Shown in pieces: positions 8,407 to 16,535 of a stretch of DNA of 64,000 nucleotides. A program made the position numbers and the translations under genes. Below the pieces are notes generated by a model. The model saw nothing but the letters and a program-made list of their open reading frames with translations. It did not search any database and was not told the DNA's origin. How positions within the stretch are numbered: position 1 is the first letter of the stretch; every line of letters starts with the position of its first letter. The stretch comes from Ardenticatenaceae bacterium (lineage in GTDB: Bacteria > Chloroflexota > Anaerolineae > Promineifilales > Promineifilaceae), in assembly GCA_011525915.1 (NCBI GenBank), contig WYBM01000097.1:23476-87475 (forward strand), written 5' to 3'.

Positions 8407-8702
8407 GACGCCTTCTTCCTGGTGTAAATGGTGACAAACTGCAACAAGGCCACCAGGCTACACTCTTCACAATCATCGCTAAACGCTTCTGTTTTTACTG
8501 GCTCCAGGTGAACCTCGTAGCCAAGTTCAGTGTACAGCGCGGCCATCTCCTGGGCACGACGGCCGTCACTGATAAACCGCCGCTGCCAGCCAGCCGCCAA
8601 CAGCTCCGGATTTGGCGCTAACTGGGTTTCAGATAACATCCTGTGGGCCTCTTGCTGTACAATGAGGCTGATCTGTTCACTTTCAGATAGTTTGTCTGTC
8701 AT
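8403..8702 (-). CDS. Conserved-looking hypothetical protein, 99 aa
   Basis: The start is taken at ATG 8702 (MTDKLSESEQ), because the longer frame runs into the tail of bzdQ. The product is acidic and helical at the N-terminus and has a DDCEEC motif near the C-terminus, a possible metal or redox pair. I do not recognise the family. It sits between bzdQ (23 bp) and the hemerythrin gene (4-bp overlap), so it is almost surely translated as part of that operon and may assist the Fe-S reductase. Confidence 0.65.
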   Translation of the reverse strand: MTDKLSESEQISLIVQQEAHRMLSETQLAPNPELLAAGWQRRFISDGRRAQEMAALYTELGYEVHLEPVKTEAFSDDCEECSLVALLQFVTIYTRKKAS

Positions 8703-8724
8703 ACATACCCTGTCATGCCTCTTT

Positions 8725-9540
8725 TCAGGCGGTGACGGCCATATCCTCTGCAAGTTTTAGCAGCCGCTTTTGCCCTAATATCGCCGCGCCCAACGCTGGC
8801 ACAAACTGCACCAGTTCCCCTGGTGGCAGGTTCACCGTTTCCCCCAATTGTGCCTGCACAATGCCGGCCATCGTCTCAAAACGTAAAATGCCGCCGATCA
8901 ACGTAAACTCTGGGGCCATCTGCACCCGGCGCATGAGCTGTACGGCCCGGTTCACCAGGGAAGCAATCGCCCCGTGCATAATGTCCGCCGGGGCACTGCC
9001 TAACGAGAGGTGGTTGATCACTTCTGACTCGGCAAAAACGGCGCAGACGCCAGAGATAGCCACCGCCTCCTTAGAGGTGGCCACCAGCGGCCCAATTTCC
9101 GCCGTGGCATAGCCCATGTAACGCGCCGTTTTTTCAATAAAGGCGCCGGTGCCCGCGGCACACTTGTCATTCAAACGGAATGATTTGACTTTGCCATGGT
9201 CATCTAAACGGCTGGCTTTCATCGTTTGCCCGCCGATGTCCAGGATCGTGCGCGTTTGTGGAAAGAAGAAGGCAGCGCCGCGGGCGCTGGCTGTCAGGTC
9301 GGTCACGGCGACATCGGTGAAGGTAGGCATGTGCCGGCCAAAGCCGGTGGCTACTTTGTAAGCTACGTCATCATCGGTCAGGCCTGCTTCCGCCAACGCC
9401 GCTTCATACGCCTGGCGTGCTGCCTGATCCAGCTTAAAGCCGGTGCTGCGCATAGCCCGGCTTATCATTTTACGGCCGTCGGCCAAAATGACCGCTTTGG
9501 TATAGGTTGAACCCACGTCAATGCCGGCTGTGTACATCAT
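8725..9540 (-). CDS. bzdQ: Benzoyl-CoA reductase ATPase subunit, BzdQ/BcrD-like (BadF/BadG family)
   Basis: This 271-residue ASKHA-fold ATPase begins MMYTAGIDVGSTYTKAVILA at ATG 9540, seven bases after GGAAGGA. The two Cys residues that hold the inter-subunit [4Fe-4S] cluster are present in NDKCAAGTGAF and GVCAVFAESEV. The usual GGVAxN phosphate motif reads GGILRFE here. This family hydrolyses ATP to push low-potential electrons into 2-hydroxyacyl-CoA dehydratase or benzoyl-CoA reductase. The size matches the short ATPases of Azoarcus BzdPQ rather than the 48-kDa BcrA. It is fourth in a bzdN-O-P-Q-ordered set; P versus Q naming rests on order only. Confidence 0.8.
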   Translation of the reverse strand: MMYTAGIDVGSTYTKAVILADGRKMISRAMRSTGFKLDQAARQAYEAALAEAGLTDDDVAYKVATGFGRHMPTFTDVAVTDLTASARGAAFFFPQTRTILDIGGQTMKASRLDDHGKVKSFRLNDKCAAGTGAFIEKTARYMGYATAEIGPLVATSKEAVAISGVCAVFAESEVINHLSLGSAPADIMHGAIASLVNRAVQLMRRVQMAPEFTLIGGILRFETMAGIVQAQLGETVNLPPGELVQFVPALGAAILGQKRLLKLAEDMAVTA

Positions 9541-9580
9541 GATGTCCTTCCAAGTCAGCCATCGGTGTTTGGTGAATCGG

Positions 9581-10390
9581 TTACCGATCACCCTTTACCG
9601 GTGAACGGCTGGTTAAAATGTGATCCAGGGCAAACAGCGCTGCCCCCAACGCCCCTATATAATGTGATTCGGGGCTGACGTTGATCTTCATGTTCATACC
9701 ATCTTCTAACGCCTGAACCATGCCAATATTTTTGGCCACGCCGCCAGTGAACGTGACTTCATCCTCAATACCTACCCGTCGCAGCAGGCCAATGGAGCGG
9801 GCGGCGATAGATTGGTGTACGCCTAGTAGGATGTCATCGATCTTTTTGCCTTTGCCCAGCCAGGACAACACTTCTGACTCGGCAAAGACGGTGCAGGTGG
9901 TGCTGATCTTTACCGGCCGCTCGGCCTGTAATGCCGTGGGGCCAAGCTGGTCTAGCGGAATGTCCAGGGCGGCTGAGGCTGCCCCCAAAAAGCGGCCGGT
10001 GCCGGCGGCGCATTTGTCGTTCATGCAAAAGTCCAGAATTTCCCCCGTTTCGCTGACGCGGATCGCCTTGGTGTCTTGCCCGCCCATATCTACCACCGTG
10101 TGTGTGCCGGGGAACATGTGGACGGCGCCACGGCCGTGGCAGCTAATTTCGGTGATCTGGGCATTGCCAAATGTTACCCGGTAACGGCCGTAGCCTGTGC
10201 CAATCACGTATTCCACTTCCTCTTCGTGCAGTCTACCGGCATGCAATGCCTGCTGGTAGGCATTCTCTGCGGCCTGAATGACATTGGCCCCCGTGTCTAC
10301 CAGCGCCCGGCTTATAATTGCCCGCTTTTCGTCAATAATTACTGCTTTTGTCTGGGTAGACCCTACATCTACCCCGGCTGCGTAGGCCAT
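9581..10390 (-). CDS. bzdP: Benzoyl-CoA reductase ATPase subunit, BzdP/BcrA-like (BadF/BadG family)
   Basis: This is a 269-residue ATPase. The start is ATG 10390 because GGAGG stands seven bases upstream; a further in-frame ATG at 10402 lacks a site. Motifs are AAGVDVGSTQTKAVIID (phosphate 1), NDKCAAGTGRFLG and STTCTVFAESEV (the cluster Cys residues) and GGVAKN (phosphate 2), all intact. It would form a heterodimer with the next gene product, bridging one [4Fe-4S] cluster that receives electrons from ferredoxin. It lies 40 bp before bzdQ and 56 bp after bzdO. Confidence 0.8.
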   Translation of the reverse strand: MAYAAGVDVGSTQTKAVIIDEKRAIISRALVDTGANVIQAAENAYQQALHAGRLHEEEVEYVIGTGYGRYRVTFGNAQITEISCHGRGAVHMFPGTHTVVDMGGQDTKAIRVSETGEILDFCMNDKCAAGTGRFLGAASAALDIPLDQLGPTALQAERPVKISTTCTVFAESEVLSWLGKGKKIDDILLGVHQSIAARSIGLLRRVGIEDEVTFTGGVAKNIGMVQALEDGMNMKINVSPESHYIGALGAALFALDHILTSRSPVKGDR

Positions 10391-10446
10391 TTTCGCCTCC
10401 ATAAACCATACTTCATAGCCCCATAACCCAGGTGAGGGACAACGAA

Positions 10447-11742
10447 CTACACCATAACCTGTTGTGCCCGGCGCGAAGCCAGCCCTTCAAAAAAGGCGTC
10501 AATCCGGTTCTTTAACTGTGCTTCTGAAACCACCCGCCTGTCCATCATGTCTGACTCTATGAATAGGCTGGCGATGTCTCGCATAGCCATCAGCGCTCGG
10601 CGGTTATCGGCCAGCCCGGTAGAGACGGTGCGGCAGCTTTTGATGGGATGGTAGACCACGCCATCGGCGGCAAAGTCGTCGGCCATATCCATCAACACCT
10701 GATCCTGGTAAAACATGCTGTCCATGGCGTCCCGTACACTGATGAGTGTGCCTTCAGCCAGGCTTTCTAACGGCCGGGTCAGGTCATAGGCAAAGCCGTG
10801 ATTTGCTCCCCCAGAAGCAAACCAGAGGTAGGTCGAGTTGACAAAAGCGCCGCCCCATTCCGTGAATAGTTCATTAAAGCGGCGGAAGATAGGGTAACAA
10901 GGCACACCCACAAACAACAGCCGGTACTGCTCATCTGTCAGGGTGCCAATGCCGTGCCTGGCCTTGTATTCCATTTCCTCTACCAGGTCGCGGAAGTAGC
11001 GGCTGCCGTCAGCCGTGCCGCGAAAGCCATTGCTCACGCCCAGGTAAATGGTGCCGTCTGTCAGAGCGTTAAAAATGGAAGGGCGGCTTTGGTTAAGTTC
11101 TAACACACGCTGCCAGCCCTGATTCATGTCATTGGCATACTGCATCGCTTCACGCAGGCGGTCAATGTCAAAGGGAATACCGGTCAGCGTTTCTAGTTGG
11201 GTGATCAATTCCTTGATCTGGGCCTGTACGTAGCGGCGGTCGGCTTCAAAGGCGGCTTCGCCGGGCCAGGTCTGCCCGCCGGCGCGGCGTGTACCTGGAA
11301 TGTCCAGGGTAAAGACGGGAATGCCATACATGCGCTCCCATATTTCCGCCCATTTGATGTAGGTGTTGCAGGCGTTGGTCAGTACAGCGATGGTCGGCTT
11401 GGGGATGCGCCCCATGGGGTGTTCCCCGCCGCGCCGCTGCACGGCCACGTCTGCCTTGACATAGCCGCAGATGTCAGGGGAGTAACCGTAATCTTCAGCT
11501 TCGTTCAGGTAGTCATGGGCCACGCGGCGCACGGCCGTTTGCAAAGAGTTGATTTCTGGGAAGACCATCGGCAGGTCAAAGCAGCGTAAAATTTCCGCCA
11601 TACTGCCCATGACAAATACATAAGCAGCCGGGCCGTTGCTGACGGCCGTGGCATTTAAGCCATCAAACCATTCCCGAAATAAGCGCGCCCCTTCCTGGTT
11701 TCCCCGTCCTACTATTGTTTGTGCCGTCTCTGTCTCGTTCAT
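10447..11742 (-). CDS. bzdO: Benzoyl-CoA reductase catalytic subunit, BzdO/BcrB-like
   Basis: This is a 431-residue member of the 2-hydroxyglutaryl-CoA dehydratase D-component (HgdB) family. Three probable cluster-ligand Cys are visible: LTNACNTY, GVPCYPIFR and IKSCRTVS. With BzdN it forms the active-site module that reduces the aromatic ring of benzoyl-CoA to cyclohexa-1,5-diene-1-carbonyl-CoA. Start ATG 11742 is preferred to an upstream TTG. The gene follows bzdN by 11 bp. HgdB-family paralogues also include 2-hydroxyacyl-CoA dehydratases; the presence of Oah, Had and Dch in the same island decides for benzoyl-CoA. Confidence 0.8.
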   Translation of the reverse strand: MNETETAQTIVGRGNQEGARLFREWFDGLNATAVSNGPAAYVFVMGSMAEILRCFDLPMVFPEINSLQTAVRRVAHDYLNEAEDYGYSPDICGYVKADVAVQRRGGEHPMGRIPKPTIAVLTNACNTYIKWAEIWERMYGIPVFTLDIPGTRRAGGQTWPGEAAFEADRRYVQAQIKELITQLETLTGIPFDIDRLREAMQYANDMNQGWQRVLELNQSRPSIFNALTDGTIYLGVSNGFRGTADGSRYFRDLVEEMEYKARHGIGTLTDEQYRLLFVGVPCYPIFRRFNELFTEWGGAFVNSTYLWFASGGANHGFAYDLTRPLESLAEGTLISVRDAMDSMFYQDQVLMDMADDFAADGVVYHPIKSCRTVSTGLADNRRALMAMRDIASLFIESDMMDRRVVSEAQLKNRIDAFFEGLASRRAQQVMV

Positions 11743-11753
11743 AATCAATGCCC

Positions 11754-12920
11754 TTACTCAAATAAAATGTTCTCTACAAAGGTCTCTAACTGAATTTCGA
11801 TGTGGTCAAAGCTGGTCATGTTTTCTTCAAATTCGCTGATGAAGTAGGGAATGCCCGCTTCATCCAGCGCGTGGGTGTAGGCCACCTGCTCTTCCAGCCC
11901 CGGTTCACACATTTTGGCGGCGGTGATGATGGCCGCACCGGCCCTGGCATCGTGAATGCGCTGCAGCAGCATCTTCTCTTTGGGCTTGCGCAGGTCATGC
12001 TGCACCGGGCTGTAGGACGATTTTTCCAGGTACGCTTCGGCCAGGTTGTGCAGTGGGTCGCCGTCCAGCGGCACATCCTCTAAAATCCAGCGCAGACCAA
12101 TGAGCAGGTCATCATCCACCACGTAACAAGAACGGGCAATGGTCCGGATCATGTCTAGCGGCGGTTGTTCACAAAAACCACCTTCATAGACCACGCGCAC
12201 CCGGTCCTGAGGGTGGGCATCCCGTTTGCGTAACAGGGGTAGGACGGTAGACAGCAGTTCGTTGTGTTCTTCGCGGGGGATAAGGCCGGCCACGGCCGTG
12301 AGCACATATGCCTCATCAGCGGTCACCAGCCAGGGAGCGTCTCGTTTTAGGGCATATAATTCACGCAGCAGCGCCCGGTTTTTGTTAAATACCGCCAGCG
12401 AGTGCCGTAAACGCGCTTTGTCAATGGGTTGGCCGGTGATCATTTCCAATTCGCGCTGCAGACGAGCATACTCATCACGCAGGTAAGTGACCGCATAACG
12501 CGAGTTGGCGTTTTGCGGCAGGTACAAAATCTGGCAGGGATAGTCAAAATTGCGCCCAAACACCCCCGCCAGGTTGCGTGCCGCATCACAAATAGGATGG
12601 GTGACAAACATCTCCAATTCAACCGAGTGACTCAACGCCAGTTCCAGAGATGTCTTCAAAACGGAACAGAGGTAAGAACCAAAACGCGAATCGGCCTGTA
12701 CAGTTTCAATGGGGGCGCCGCGCATCTTAAACGGCAGCATGCCAGCAGCGTGGACGATCTCTTCCGGAAAGTAAACCTGAAAGTGCCCAACAACTTTACC
12801 ACCGGCCTGCCGCCAGCGGCGCACGGTAGGGAAGGTGGTGTCTTCCAGCAGTTCCCGGCACTCGTATAAAAGCTCAACCAGTGGTTTACCACGCCAATTG
12901 TCAAATACCCTGGCGATCAT
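11754..12920 (-). CDS. bzdN: Benzoyl-CoA reductase catalytic subunit, BzdN/BcrC-like
   Basis: This 388-residue HgdB/HgdC-fold subunit starts at ATG 12920, five bases after GGAGG; the longer reading frame would overlap oah. Candidate cluster Cys are in THPICDAARN, GGFCEQPPLD and AAKMCEPGLEE. Together with BzdO it carries the catalytic cluster(s) and binds benzoyl-CoA. Length (BzdN of Azoarcus is about 380 residues) and the order oah-N-O-P-Q support the Bzd subclass of class I benzoyl-CoA reductases. The product is expected to be cytoplasmic and strictly oxygen-sensitive. Confidence 0.8.
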   Translation of the reverse strand: MIARVFDNWRGKPLVELLYECRELLEDTTFPTVRRWRQAGGKVVGHFQVYFPEEIVHAAGMLPFKMRGAPIETVQADSRFGSYLCSVLKTSLELALSHSVELEMFVTHPICDAARNLAGVFGRNFDYPCQILYLPQNANSRYAVTYLRDEYARLQRELEMITGQPIDKARLRHSLAVFNKNRALLRELYALKRDAPWLVTADEAYVLTAVAGLIPREEHNELLSTVLPLLRKRDAHPQDRVRVVYEGGFCEQPPLDMIRTIARSCYVVDDDLLIGLRWILEDVPLDGDPLHNLAEAYLEKSSYSPVQHDLRKPKEKMLLQRIHDARAGAAIITAAKMCEPGLEEQVAYTHALDEAGIPYFISEFEENMTSFDHIEIQLETFVENILFE

Positions 12921-12976
12921 AACGTCCTCCATTAACAGCCATCCCTGACTGCAGCCGGTGTCCCACCGGGCTGCAA

Positions 12977-14035
12977 CTACCGGTTGTTGTCTAATTTTGT
13001 GCCACACTGACCGCAGAAAGTGAATTCGGCGGGCAGGTTTTTGGCGCCACAGGCCGGGCAGCGACGGCCGTAGGCCCCCCAGGGAAACTCAGACGACAAT
13101 CCTGCGGCGGCCCGCTCGCGCAGCATACGTGGGTTGGCCGGCCGTTTTTCCACAAAGGCGCCCATCCCTTCCAGTGGTTCCCAGGAGGTGTAATGCACCG
13201 AGAGCCAGTCGCGCACGTGGCCAATGGTCTGGTGCCAGGCAAAATCTTTCCAAAAGTTGACGTTTTGTTTGGTATAACGCATACATTCGGGGAACTTATC
13301 AATAAGCTCCTGGCAGAGTGCGTCTACGGCCGCATCCAGCCTGGCCAGGTTGATAGCGTAGCCATCCTGCCCTTTTTGTGCCTTTTTGATCTGCTCTGAT
13401 GTGGCCTGGCTGATAAATTCGTCGTCTTTTGTTACCGAGGGCGTGACCTCATTGACCAACCCCCACTCCAATGCCTGGTAAGGGGGAATAACACGGTTGG
13501 TCATCAGGATGTACCGCGCCCGCCGGTCACCACAGACGATGGGCAGCCATTGGGTGGAGCCGCCCGCAGCCACACTGCCCACACTGGTGCCCACCTGCTT
13601 AATGTAAGCATGTTCGGCGATGATGGAAAGGTCGCAGGCCAATTGTGACTCATTGCCGCCGCCCACGGCCATGCCATTTAGCCGGGCGATCACCGGTTTG
13701 CCGGCGTTCATGATGCTTTCCAGGTAAGCGCCAAACAGCTTCATGTACTTCCAGTAATCACGCGGCGACTGTGTATAAATCTGTTCATACTCTTTCACAT
13801 CACCGCCGGTGCAAAAGGCAGCATGCCCGGCCCCGGTATAGACAATAACGGCCACCCCGTCATCAAAAGAAGCATCCTGAAAGGCGGTGGTCAGTTCCAC
13901 CAAAGCCTGGGTGCTGTAGGCGTTGTAATTGTGCGGCCGGTTAAGGGTCACACGGGCCACAAAATCACACTTCTCATAGATAATTTCCTGAAAACCGAAG
14001 GTGTCAGCAGGACGAGCGGGTTGAAAGTAGTTCAC
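12977..14035 (-). CDS. oah: 6-oxocyclohex-1-ene-1-carbonyl-CoA hydrolase (Oah/BamA-like) with C-terminal zinc ribbon
   Basis: This crotonase-fold protein of about 352 residues has FCTGGDVKEYEQIY, the oxyanion-hole segment NGMAVGGGNESQLACD and the FPECMRYTKQNVNFW helix, all typical of Oah/BamA. That enzyme adds water and opens the ring of 6-oxocyclohexenoyl-CoA to 3-hydroxypimelyl-CoA. The last ~35 residues hold two CxxC pairs (CPACGAKN, CGQCGTK), a zinc ribbon I do not know from characterised Oah. A GGAG directly abuts ATG 14044, so GTG 14035, nine bases downstream, is the likelier start. It is the first gene of the oah-bzdNOPQ group. Confidence 0.82.
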   Translation of the reverse strand: MNYFQPARPADTFGFQEIIYEKCDFVARVTLNRPHNYNAYSTQALVELTTAFQDASFDDGVAVIVYTGAGHAAFCTGGDVKEYEQIYTQSPRDYWKYMKLFGAYLESIMNAGKPVIARLNGMAVGGGNESQLACDLSIIAEHAYIKQVGTSVGSVAAGGSTQWLPIVCGDRRARYILMTNRVIPPYQALEWGLVNEVTPSVTKDDEFISQATSEQIKKAQKGQDGYAINLARLDAAVDALCQELIDKFPECMRYTKQNVNFWKDFAWHQTIGHVRDWLSVHYTSWEPLEGMGAFVEKRPANPRMLRERAAAGLSSEFPWGAYGRRCPACGAKNLPAEFTFCGQCGTKLDNNR

Positions 14036-14095
14036 AGAAAGCATCTCCTTTGGGGCGTTTGGCGACCGTCATGGCCACACGCCAATCTTTGGTCT

Positions 14096-14929
14096 CTAAA
14101 TGGATGGTGCGCTGGCCAATATCATATCCACATAGGCGTTGGCCTGTTTTTGCAGCAGTTTGTGATAGTTTTGGAAAAGGACCACGGCCGTGTCTCCCGG
14201 CCAATCAGCCGGCAGCAGTTCTGGCGGCAGGTAGGGATCGTGAAATGGAAAGTAGCGGTATTCATGCACCAGCCAGAAGCGGCGGCGAAAAGCATAGTCT
14301 GGGGCCAGGGGGTGGCCGGCGTTAATCTGGCGGCACTCCTGGTCATAGTGAGGCTGGTATGTCTGGATGAAAGCGTTGTATTGCTGGCTTAAGGCGGCCA
14401 GGTCCCAACAGCGGCTGGCTAATGAGGCATCACCGTTTAAGTGAATGGGTTCGGCGCAAAAGTAATGAACGTAGTCATGGGCATTCAGTTCATTCAGAAT
14501 GGCTTGCACCTCTGCGCCGCGGTCACGTGGTGATACCAGCGTGCCGTTGCCTAACTGGCCAAAGCCCAACCATGAAAGCTGCTTGCGTAACTGGTGGCGT
14601 GTCGATGATAGATCATCGGAAAACGTGTAAGTGACCAGATACCAATGACCGTCCCATGCCGGTAGGGGCCGGTGGAAAATTTGCTGCGCACCTTCATCAA
14701 GTAGATTTCTGGCTTTGGTGGTGAGACAGTATGTGCTGTTACGGCCGTGTCGTTCTCTTTGCAGCCACCCTTTACGCGCCATACGTGAGGCCGTCGCCCG
14801 CACCGCTGGTTCAGATACATCCAACACACCCAACAGTTTGATCAGGCTGCCAATCCATGCCGCCCCACCCCGTGGCCTCAAGTAATCTCCATAAAGCGTA
14901 AAAATCAACTCTTGTGTGCGTGCGCCCAT
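14096..14929 (-). CDS. paaX: PaaX-family transcriptional regulator
   Basis: This protein of about 277 residues starts at ATG 14929 after GAGGAAGCC. It has an N-terminal winged helix (LKLLGVLDVSEPAVRATASRM, then RKGWLQRERHGRNSTYCLT), the PaaX central domain (WYLVTYTFSDD, RKQLSWLGFGQLGNGTLVSPR) and the C-terminal domain ending near PELLPADWPG. PaaX proteins repress phenylacetate genes and release DNA on binding phenylacetyl-CoA. Here it sits inside a phenylacetyl-CoA/benzoyl-CoA island, so it very probably controls the island in response to an aryl-CoA. Paired palindromes lie in its upstream region. Confidence 0.85.
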   Translation of the reverse strand: MGARTQELIFTLYGDYLRPRGGAAWIGSLIKLLGVLDVSEPAVRATASRMARKGWLQRERHGRNSTYCLTTKARNLLDEGAQQIFHRPLPAWDGHWYLVTYTFSDDLSSTRHQLRKQLSWLGFGQLGNGTLVSPRDRGAEVQAILNELNAHDYVHYFCAEPIHLNGDASLASRCWDLAALSQQYNAFIQTYQPHYDQECRQINAGHPLAPDYAFRRRFWLVHEYRYFPFHDPYLPPELLPADWPGDTAVVLFQNYHKLLQKQANAYVDMILASAPSI

Positions 14930-15018
14930 GGCTTCCTCGGGGTTGATATTTGTCACTAACAGAACGAACGTTTTAGAAGTACACAATAATAGTAATCAAA
15001 TTTCGACCTTCAAGCGTC

Positions 15019-15053
15019 TGACAAGTGTCATGCAAAATCTATGACAAATGTCA
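15019..15053 (-). promoter_or_regulatory. Two TGACA-N2-TGTCA palindromes upstream of paaX
   Basis: TGACAAGTGTCA (15019-15030) and TGACAAATGTCA (15042-15053) are two near-identical palindromes, 23 bp centre to centre (about two helical turns), in the 170-bp space between iorB and paaX. Their symmetry and spacing suit a dimeric repressor, most simply PaaX itself. Binding is inferred. Confidence 0.5.
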
Positions 15054-15098
15054 CCCACCTGGCGGATTGTTGACGGTCAATAGGGTTCAACGACGGGT

Positions 15099-16535
15099 TT
15101 ACAGGGTATCAGGAGCGTAGCGGGCAGCGTGTAACACGGCCGTCACTTCCCTGCGTGTTGCCGCCATATCCTTTACCTTTTGTGGCCAATTGGTCAACAA
15201 TGTGTTCAGACGTGCCAACCCGCGGGCGCGCACCGGACCATACCCCCGCGCCAGCACGGCCGTCTCAGCCAACATACAGGCCAGTTCATAATCCATAGAT
15301 ACCATGGGTAGCACGGCCGTCAGCCACTGCTCAATGGCCGCCTGTTCCCGCTTGAAGGCAGCCGTATACGGCCGTACCCGGCGCATGCCGGCCATTACCT
15401 TTAACAGCCCAAACCCCCATGGTGATGATGTGGGCCAGGCCAGGTGTAGGCTGCGCCCTTCCCCCTGCTGGCCGCCGGGCACCAGCCTTGCCAGCGCCGC
15501 CGGTAACAGGCCGGCAAACTCTGCCCACCCAGGGCTGAGGTAGTCATGAACCGTTATCGGTTCGCCGGCTGCCGCCCCCATTTCCGCCCGGATGTGCCCC
15601 AGGCGGCCTGGCCGGGTCTTTAACTGGGCTACCCGGACCACATCCTCATAACACATCCATGCGGCCAGCCGCCGCGCCACTTCGGTCGTCAGCCGGTAAT
15701 ATGACACTGCCTCGTCTGCCGCCAAGACCGGTTGTAGGCGTGCCAGATATTGGTGGCCATAGCCCACATCCTGATAATCTACCAACTGCGCCAAGGCGTG
15801 GCCCAGCAGCGGCCGTAACCCTTCCGGCCACTTTGTCACCTCCGTCATAAACTCCTCTGGCGGGGCATCATAAACCCGTGTGTCCACGTCTGTGCCCTGT
15901 GGCTGCGGGTGAGCCAGGGCGCCAGGGTGCACCGGCAGCTTTAGCCCCGCCTCAAACCCCGCCAGATTTTCCGCCACTGCCAGGCCCGTTTCGGCAATGG
16001 CGGCCCGACCGTCGTCGGCTGTCAATGGCAGCAGGCCACAGCCAATGATGGCCCCAAATATTACCGCGTTGAGCTGGCTGCCGGCGGCCAGCGCTGGTTC
16101 CACCGGCAGCACCAGCCGGGCCGCCTGGCGCAAGCTTTCCAGGATGGGCCCAGATGTGACGATGCCATCCCCAGCCACGGACTTTTCGGCGACGCTGTAG
16201 AGTCGCCGGGTGCTGGTGATAACGGCCGTTTGGGTGGTGACATAGCCGCGTTCCAGTGCCCGCCCCGCCTCTGTCGGCTCTAACCCAATCACCAGGTCTA
16301 CATCCCCCTGGCTGGGAAATAGGCAAAAGAGGGGTGTAGTAGCCGGGTGCTTCTCCGGGAACAATTCAAAGTAATAGGTGGTGGCCCCGGTGCGCTGCGC
16401 CGCACCAGGGACAGACGTGGCCTGTGCCGGGCAGCCGGCCAGCCGGGCCGCCGCCACCAACCAGTTCACCAGAACGCCACCGCCCTGCCCCCCCAACGCG
16501 CCAATGAGAATGCACAAAGGTCTTGTTGTGTTCAT
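15099..16535 (-). CDS. iorB: Indolepyruvate/arylpyruvate:ferredoxin oxidoreductase beta subunit (IorB-like, long form)
   Basis: This is a 478-residue protein. The first ~195 residues are the POR/IOR gamma-type domain (ILIGALGGQGGGVLVNWL, ATSVPGAAQRTGATTYY, DLVIGLEPTEAGRAL), which binds the CoA end of the reaction. The remaining ~270 residues are an extension seen in the long two-subunit indolepyruvate oxidoreductases. With IorA it should oxidatively decarboxylate an aryl-2-oxoacid to an aryl-acyl-CoA and reduce ferredoxin. Its ATG directly follows the iorA stop (TAGATG), implying translational coupling. The substrate is inferred from context: phenylpyruvate or phenylglyoxylate. Confidence 0.78.
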   Translation of the reverse strand: MNTTRPLCILIGALGGQGGGVLVNWLVAAARLAGCPAQATSVPGAAQRTGATTYYFELFPEKHPATTPLFCLFPSQGDVDLVIGLEPTEAGRALERGYVTTQTAVITSTRRLYSVAEKSVAGDGIVTSGPILESLRQAARLVLPVEPALAAGSQLNAVIFGAIIGCGLLPLTADDGRAAIAETGLAVAENLAGFEAGLKLPVHPGALAHPQPQGTDVDTRVYDAPPEEFMTEVTKWPEGLRPLLGHALAQLVDYQDVGYGHQYLARLQPVLAADEAVSYYRLTTEVARRLAAWMCYEDVVRVAQLKTRPGRLGHIRAEMGAAAGEPITVHDYLSPGWAEFAGLLPAALARLVPGGQQGEGRSLHLAWPTSSPWGFGLLKVMAGMRRVRPYTAAFKREQAAIEQWLTAVLPMVSMDYELACMLAETAVLARGYGPVRARGLARLNTLLTNWPQKVKDMAATRREVTAVLHAARYAPDTL

